A DNA stretch of 11,207 nucleotides from Pseudomonadota bacterium (GTDB taxonomy: Bacteria > Pseudomonadota > Gammaproteobacteria > Steroidobacterales > Steroidobacteraceae), in assembly GCA_021850555.1 (NCBI GenBank), contig JAJZLX010000627.1:3373-14579 (forward strand), given 5' to 3'. The position numbers and the translations under genes are program-made. Of this stretch, positions 7,342 through 11,207 are shown in pieces. The notes below the pieces were generated by a model. The model searched no databases. It was given only the letters and a program-made list of their open reading frames with translations, and was not told the origin of the DNA. Each line of letters opens with the position of its first letter. The first letter of the stretch is position 1.

Positions 7342-7401
7342 AGACCCCGCCCTTGGCACCCCCTCGCCGAACCACAGCGCCCGCGGGATTACGGCCGCTC
7401 A
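7342..7401 (+). repeat. Right copy of the direct repeat; orphan 3' end of a transglycosylase-like reading frame
   Basis: Ungapped match to 5476-5535 (52 of 60 bases). The frame equivalent to the transglycosylase tail is preserved (TPPLAPPRRTTAPAGLRPL) and stays open through to TAA at 7503-7505. This copy therefore looks like the cut-off end of a related gene rather than random DNA. Confidence 0.75.
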
Positions 7402-7523
7402 GGGGCGCGGGAGCGCCACTCATCAGAGCCTCCGCCGCCCGCGCTTCGTTCAGCCGAGGCGGTTGCACGGGGAGTGTCAAAGTGTGGCAAAGCATATACA
7501 AGTAATTGATTTATAAAGGCACG

Positions 7524-7573
7524 AGCGGTCTGCAAAGCCGCCCACAGCGGTTCGATTCCGCTCCTAGCCTCCA
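7524..7573 (+). tRNA. 3' fragment of a tRNA-Cys (GCA) gene: probable attachment-site remnant
   Basis: The anticodon arm is 7525-7541: stem GCGGT/GCCGC with loop CTGCAAA and anticodon GCA at 7532-7534. The T arm is 7546-7562: AGCGG, loop TTCGATT, CCGCT. Then come the acceptor 3' strand CCTAGCC (7563-7569), T and CCA (7571-7573). The matching 5' strand GGCTAGG and a D arm are absent; upstream is an unrelated AT-rich stretch (about 7493-7518). So it is not a complete tRNA gene. Tyrosine integrases using tRNA 3' ends leave such a fragment at the distal end of an insert, which places the element on the left. Confidence 0.8.
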
Positions 7574-7619
7574 ATAACAGCAGTCCTGTCCCGCGCAGTG
7601 GTGTTGGAGGACAAGCGGC

Positions 7620-7673
7620 ATGCAAAGTGACTGCTACAACTACCGCGTCACTTGGTCGGGCGAGGACTTGAAG
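7620..7673 (+). pseudogene. Truncated HicB-family antitoxin start
   Basis: GGAGGA at 7606-7611 precedes the ATG at 7620, and the first residues read MQSDCYNYRVTWSGEDLK. The YxYRVTWSxEDxE opening is typical of a HicB-like antitoxin group whose next residues are normally FVGLCAEFPSL. Here the match stops after about 18 codons and the frame runs into unrelated sequence. No toxin gene is seen next to it. The match is short, so the call is moderate. Confidence 0.45.
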
Positions 7674-7716
7674 GGCGGAATTGCGTCCGCCGGGCGGAGT
7701 ACGCCACTGCAGTTAA

Positions 7717-7974
7717 AGTTATGTCCGTCGGCTGCGCTTCATCAAGGAGGCGCAGGCGCTCGGGTTCAGTCTCGGTGAGGTGCAGGATCTCCTCGCGCTT
7801 GAGGACGGTCCACACTGCGGTGAGGCGTAACGACTCGCTTTCCTGAAATTGTCTGTGGTTCGCAGACGCCTGCGGCAATTGTGGCGCGTCGAGCGGGCGC
7901 TCGCCACCTTGGTCGAGCAGCGCCAGTGCAATGTGGAGGGATACTGCGTTGTCGGCTCATTGCCACATTCGAAA
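7717..7974 (+). pseudogene. merR: Degraded MerR-type (mercury-resistance-like) regulator
   Basis: One frame reads [20 protein letters not shown], then [15 protein letters not shown], an in-frame TAA (7828-7830), and RLAFLKLSVVRRRLRQL, WRVERALATLVEQRQC and NVEGYCVVGSLP. This follows MerR from helix 3 to the metal-binding loop (family pattern LEDGTHCEEA..LAEHKL..VR..L.DL.RME..L..LV...C....C.LI.SL). Cys in GPHC, and Cys in RQC and GYC, sit near the three Hg-ligand positions, though the last two are closer together than in Tn501/Tn21 MerR. The N-terminal DNA-binding half is gone, with a stop at 7714-7716 just upstream. It is a dead gene: truncated, with an internal stop. No mer structural genes are visible nearby. 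Confidence 0.7.
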
Positions 7975-8177
7975 GTCAGCAACTCGCATGACGAGCCATT
8001 GCAGCCAACGGCCGTCGCGAAGATAGGTCGCGACGCGGCGAAGAATCTCGCACGACCGTGGAACGAGGTGTTGGTGTCCGCCCGTTCCGTCATTGTGGAG
8101 GCGACGCATTCAAGCCCCCGAGCGGATCAGTGCCGCGGAATGCTCCCCGGGGGATTTGAAAGCCGGTGGACTTGGAT

Positions 8178-8207
8178 TTGACGAGGACCGCGGCAAGAGG
8201 AGATACT
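8178..8207 (+). promoter_or_regulatory. Candidate promoter of the B12 riboswitch / btuB transcript
   Basis: TTGACG (8178-8183) is followed by an 18-base spacer and GATACT (8202-8207). This would start RNA near 8214, just where the riboswitch begins. Position supports it more than motif strength. Confidence 0.45.
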
Positions 8208-8216
8208 TAAACGAGC

Positions 8217-8396
8217 GTGCTGGTTCCCCGGTTGAGGCCGGGGAGGCAAGAGGGAACGCGGTGAGGCTCCAGGCGAGCCGATGCCGCGGCTACCCCCGTA
8301 ACTGTAAGCGGCGAGTCCGCGTCCATGACGGCCACTGGGAAACTGGGAAGGCCGGGCGCAGGATCACGACCCGCGAGCCAGGAGACCTGCCAGTAC
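8217..8396 (+). ncRNA. Cobalamin riboswitch (adenosylcobalamin/B12 element)
   Basis: The conserved core is readable in order: AAGAGGGAA followed by CGGTGAGGCTCC (8248-8270); a GCCGCGGCTACCCCCGTAACTG-type core followed by TAAGCGG (8283-8311); GCCACTGGGAA and CTGGGAAGGC (8331-8352); and the B12 box GCGAGCCAGGAGACCTGCC (8373-8391). By family knowledge, cobalamin binding folds this leader to shut off translation or transcription of the downstream gene. Here that is the TonB-dependent receptor, so uptake falls when B12 is plentiful. Outer helix limits are approximate. Confidence 0.92.
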
Positions 8397-8611
8397 GGTC
8401 ACCCAACCGGTGGGCGGGGCGTACCACACGGAGCGGTCATTCGCAGCGGTGACATTGAGACCGATGCGGGGGCCGTGGGCTAGCATTCCACAACCACCGA
8501 CTTCAGGCGTGCGTGCGGCGCGAGAGCGCTGTATTCGCGACCTGGATTCGTGGCGTTCGCATCGGCTGTTGTTACCACGCCCCTAAAGGGGCACATGTAC
8601 GGAGCACTGCG
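8397..8611 (+). promoter_or_regulatory. Long leader between the riboswitch and the receptor start
   Basis: About 215 bases with no gene. GCCCC (8579-8583) and GGGGC (8588-8592) form a small hairpin around TAAA, nine bases ahead of GGAG at 8601-8604. It could be part of the expression platform hiding the ribosome binding site. No terminator T-run is present, so control at translation is the simpler reading. Confidence 0.35.
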
Positions 8612-10657
8612 ATGCGAATGATCCCGGGATCGACTGACGTTCCTCAAGGCACACACGGGGAACGGCCAATGGACGCGACGGACGCTCACGATTTGAAGCC
8701 ACGGCCAGGTCGCGTGAGCGGCGACGCACGGCGAGCCAGCCCTCGGCCGTGGATGGTTGCAGGACGCCGCGTTTGGATGGCTCTATGCTCGGTGACGACT
8801 ATCGCGACTATCGCGACACCTGCGACGGCTGCGACGGCTGCGACGGCTGCGGACGGGCCCAGCGGTATGTCCACTATCGTCGTTTCGGCGGCCACCTTCC
8901 CGCAGACTCTGGCGCAGGCGTTGCCAACCGTGAGCGTAATCACCCGCGTTCAGATCGAACAGAGTGGTGTGAAAAACCTCGCGACGCTACTCCAACGGGT
9001 GGCCGGCGTGCAGATCACCTCCAATGGCGGCCCAGGACACACATCGACGCCCTATCTTGAGGGATTTGGTGGCACGGATGCCGGAGTCCTCATTCTGCTC
9101 GACGGCGTGCCACTCACCGCCGAAGACGCCTCCGGCGGCGACGATTATCTTGAAAACCTCACCACCGATCAGATTGAGCGCATCGAGGTCATACACGGAA
9201 ACGTTTCAGCGATCTACGGCTCCGGCGCGATCGGCGGAGTCATCCTGATCACCACGCGCGAGGGCGGACAAAAGCCGCGGGCCGAACTGTCCCTGACGGC
9301 GGGCAGCCGTAACACAGTGACCGCCTCGGCCAACGCCAGCGGCGAGATCGACAAGACCCGCGTTCAGGTGGGGGTCAGCCGTTACACCACGGCTGGCATC
9401 CCGTCGATTAATCCCACTGAGAGCACGTTCGTTACGTCGAATCGCTCCGACGGCTATCACAACATGACTGCAAACGGATCGCTTGTGCAGGAGCTGGGTC
9501 ATGATCAGCAGCTTGGAGTGCGCGCGTTTCTCAGTGACGGACGCTACAGCTACGACAATGAGAGCGCCGGTGGCCGTACCAAGCAGAGCCTGCTGCAGAT
9601 CTTTAGCGACAACCGCATAGCTGCGGTCTGGACCTCGCACCTGAGTCTGTCTCGTCAGCGTACCGAGAACATCAATCTCGGCAGCTACCCCGCAATGTAC
9701 CGTTCGACGCATCTCGATGTGCTGTGGCGTAACGTCATCCGGATTTCCAAAGCGTGGACGTTGACCGGGGGCGCAACGCATCAGCACCAGTCTGTCACGA
9801 GCACCGGGCAGGGCGGCATTCCGAGCACCTCGCGCAACGTGACGGCCGTTTTCGCTGGTCTGAACGGCTCATTTGCCGGCAATGAGATCCAGCTGAACCT
9901 GCGCCACGACCAGTTCGACGGATATGCGAGCACCAAAAACACGTTCTATGCCGGCTATGGTCGACAGTTGGGCCACGGCTTCGAGGCCATAGCCAGCTAC
10001 TCGAGCGCCTTCAACGTTCCGCCGCTCGGTTATCTGTACTACAGCAATCCGTACTGGGTGGCCAATCCCCGGCTGAAGCCAGAGTCGGCACATACCGTGC
10101 AGGCGGCTCTGCAGTGGTCGGGCGGGACGGACATTGTTCGAGCCACGTTATTTCAGACCACAGGCGGAGACATGTGGGGCTTTGGCTCGACGCCGAATGG
10201 ATTGACGGAGTTCGCGAATATCGCTCGCACGCGCACCCGTGGACTCGAGCTTACGTCTCGAGGCACGTGGCGACGATGGAGCTATGATGCGAATGTGACC
10301 TTGCAGCAGCCGCTGGCGATGAGCGAGCCCGGCGATCCGACCCTCCAGCGCCTGGCGAGGAGCATGGCGAACGTGAGTGTCGAGTATGATTTCCGGCGTT
10401 TTGAAACTGGTGTGCTCATCCACTACACCGGCCCACGGCCCGACGTCGCCTATTCGGCGAGTTTCGCGGCGATTCCGGTGACCCTCGGCAGCTATACCAC
10501 GGTCAGTCTCACCGCGGACGGACCGATAGGTCGCACGCTGCGCTGGCATGTGCGTCTCGAGAATCTCCTCGATAAGCGATACGAGACGGCCTATAGCTAC
10601 AACTCCGTGCCGTTCGGTGCCTTCGTGGGGTTGACCTGGAGTCCTTTCGGCCGATGA
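8612..10657 (+). CDS. btuB: TonB-dependent outer-membrane receptor, BtuB-like (vitamin B12 uptake)
   Basis: From 8612 the product has 681 residues. Candidate starts are 8612 (GGAG 7 bases upstream), 8669 (GGGGA 7 bases upstream) and 8753. The last puts a textbook signal peptide (GRRVWMALCSVTTIATIATP, then Ala/Thr) at the very N-terminus and gives 634 residues, nearest to BtuB length. A TonB box, STIVVSA, is encoded near 8873-8890. The plug domain shows LATLLQRVAGVQITSNGG, VLILLDGVPL, and IERIEVIHGN with SAIYGSGAIGGVILI, all standard plug motifs. A ~480-residue beta-barrel follows, and the end (LRWHVRLENLLDKRYETAYS) carries the NLxDKxYE motif typical of receptors. The substrate is inferred from the cobalamin riboswitch upstream. 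The barrel C-terminus is WSPFGR rather than ending in the usual aromatic residue. Confidence 0.85.
   Translation: MRMIPGSTDVPQGTHGERPMDATDAHDLKPRPGRVSGDARRASPRPWMVAGRRVWMALCSVTTIATIATPATAATAATAADGPSGMSTIVVSAATFPQTLAQALPTVSVITRVQIEQSGVKNLATLLQRVAGVQITSNGGPGHTSTPYLEGFGGTDAGVLILLDGVPLTAEDASGGDDYLENLTTDQIERIEVIHGNVSAIYGSGAIGGVILITTREGGQKPRAELSLTAGSRNTVTASANASGEIDKTRVQVGVSRYTTAGIPSINPTESTFVTSNRSDGYHNMTANGSLVQELGHDQQLGVRAFLSDGRYSYDNESAGGRTKQSLLQIFSDNRIAAVWTSHLSLSRQRTENINLGSYPAMYRSTHLDVLWRNVIRISKAWTLTGGATHQHQSVTSTGQGGIPSTSRNVTAVFAGLNGSFAGNEIQLNLRHDQFDGYASTKNTFYAGYGRQLGHGFEAIASYSSAFNVPPLGYLYYSNPYWVANPRLKPESAHTVQAALQWSGGTDIVRATLFQTTGGDMWGFGSTPNGLTEFANIARTRTRGLELTSRGTWRRWSYDANVTLQQPLAMSEPGDPTLQRLARSMANVSVEYDFRRFETGVLIHYTGPRPDVAYSASFAAIPVTLGSYTTVSLTADGPIGRTLRWHVRLENLLDKRYETAYSYNSVPFGAFVGLTWSPFGR
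8821..8849 (+). repeat. 9-base tandem repeat in the receptor signal-peptide region
   Basis: TGCGACGGC occurs three times in a row, just after a doubled GACTATCGC. The period is a multiple of three, so copy changes would add or remove residues in the Ala/Thr-rich end of the signal peptide without shifting the frame. Confidence 0.7.
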
Positions 10658-10674
10658 TCTGTCCCATGCTCTGT

Positions 10675-10712
10675 GCCGGCCACCCGCCGCTATCGCGGCG
10701 GGGTCGGCCGGC
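10675..10712. terminator. Long GC-rich hairpin between convergent genes, probable bidirectional terminator
   Basis: The inner stem CCCGCCGC/GCGGCGGG (10683-10690 with 10695-10702) closes a TATC loop. The outer stem GCCGGCC/GGCCGGC (10675-10681 with 10706-10712) is separated by a small internal loop. It lies 18 bases after the receptor stop and in the 3' flank of the convergent kinase gene. There is no T-run, so its strength is uncertain. Confidence 0.5.
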
Positions 10713-10838
10713 CGCGGATGCGCGATCGGCAAAGGACGGCCGATGAGCGATCCGAGCGGCAGGGCGCGGATAATCGGGAGGGCGGCCAAGGCGGGCACAC
10801 GGCGCGCGCGTCGGCGCAGCGGCACGCGGCCGACACGG

Positions 10839-11207
10839 TCACGCGCTATCGCAGCAGGTATCACGTCCGGTTCGGAAAAATCCTAGCGGTGCCATCTCGA
10901 GCGCCTGCACTCGGGAGATCAGCGGCGTGAGGTCCTCGGCGGCGGTCTTTGGGTGGAACAGCATGCCGGCGATCGTTCCGGAGTGGGAGATCTGCACACC
11001 CAGCGCGTCGGCCGCGGTGGCGAGCGCGCAAAGCGAGTTGAATCCCCGCATGGGCGCAGTGATTTGATGGAGTTCGGCGCTGCGGGTGGCCACCGTGGCG
11101 ATTCCGGTGGCATCGTGTGCCTGGAAGGCGGCACGTGCTTGTTGCACGAGCTCGGTGTAATGACCCCGCATATCGTCACCTGGCAAGGGTAGGGCCAATG
11201 TGTCGCG
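10839..11207 (-). CDS. pduX: GHMP kinase C-terminal part, PduX-like L-threonine kinase (5' end outside window)
   Basis: 122 residues are visible and the frame stays open to the window edge, so the N-terminus and the ATP-binding GHMP loop lie to the right. The C-terminal GHMP hallmark is present: ALGVQISHSGTIAGMLF, with the AHSGT.aGllf pattern, preceded by ATVATRSAELHQ and a Pro-containing turn. PduX-type kinases phosphorylate L-threonine, and the product becomes the aminopropanol arm of cobalamin. Placement beside a B12-regulated receptor supports this over other GHMP members such as homoserine or ESD kinases. It converges on the receptor gene. Confidence 0.6.
   Translation of the reverse strand, partial: RDTLALPLPGDDMRGHYTELVQQARAAFQAHDATGIATVATRSAELHQITAPMRGFNSLCALATAADALGVQISHSGTIAGMLFHPKTAAEDLTPLISRVQALEMAPLGFFRTGRDTCCDSA

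Larger units (their letters stand above)
7574..8177. other. Scrap zone of gene fragments between the element end and the B12 locus
   Basis: No intact gene. It holds the HicB-like and MerR-like remnants annotated separately, then about 200 bases (7975-8177) in which I recognise nothing. The open frame continuing from the merR remnant to 8181 loses any resemblance to MerR after about 7974. Confidence 0.55.

Noticed and set aside
7476..7573. A complete tRNA-Cys gene
   Set aside because: No GGCTAGG acceptor strand or D arm is found upstream of 7524, so only the 3' part is present.
7975..8177. Minus-strand frame reading RRVATYLRDGRWLQ
   Set aside because: Too short and no confident family match; it may be another fragment, but I cannot support it.
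10148..10864. Long minus-strand open frame (238 codons) opposite the receptor gene
   Set aside because: It is rich in Arg/Pro/Ala with no domain pattern, overlaps the 3' end of a clearly coding receptor gene, and is typical antisense openness in high-GC DNA.

Overview
The window comes from a high-GC proteobacterium, most likely gamma- or beta-proteobacterial. That placement is inferred from gene families and base composition only. It appears to span the right-hand end of an integrated accessory element (an ICE or genomic island) and the chromosome beside it. The boundary is a 50-base 3' fragment of a tRNA-Cys gene ending at 7573. It keeps the anticodon arm, T arm, acceptor 3' strand and CCA, and lacks the 5' half. 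Site-specific integration at the 3' end of a tRNA leaves exactly this remnant at the far end of the insert, so the element should lie to the left.

Element side (1-7573). The window opens inside a PilV-like minor pilin or shufflon-type adhesin whose C-terminal tip is rich in Cys and Tyr. Next come two translationally coupled small genes: an unknown 101-residue protein and a stand-alone sigma-70 region 4 (FecI-like) domain. On the opposite strand lie a conserved 90-residue hypothetical protein and a large secreted lipoprotein, separated by a strong hairpin. Back on the plus strand are a small basic protein and, one base later, a VirB1/TrbN/PilT-like lytic transglycosylase, as expected of type IVb pilus or conjugation modules. 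The last element gene is a caspase-family (C14) peptidase of visibly lower GC with a large C-terminal extension, probably cargo and possibly a cell-suicide or defence effector. The 3' coding end of the transglycosylase gene is duplicated on the far side of the caspase gene, in the same reading frame, so the caspase gene sits between direct repeats.

Junction and scrap zone (7574-8177). This holds a truncated HicB-like antitoxin start and a MerR-type regulator remnant that lacks its DNA-binding N-terminus and carries an in-frame stop.

Chromosomal side (8178-11207). A promoter, a cobalamin riboswitch and a BtuB-like TonB-dependent receptor form a B12-repressed uptake unit. It converges across a long GC-rich hairpin on the C-terminal end of a GHMP kinase resembling the L-threonine kinase PduX of adenosylcobalamin synthesis. 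Receptor and kinase together point to a B12 uptake and assembly neighbourhood.
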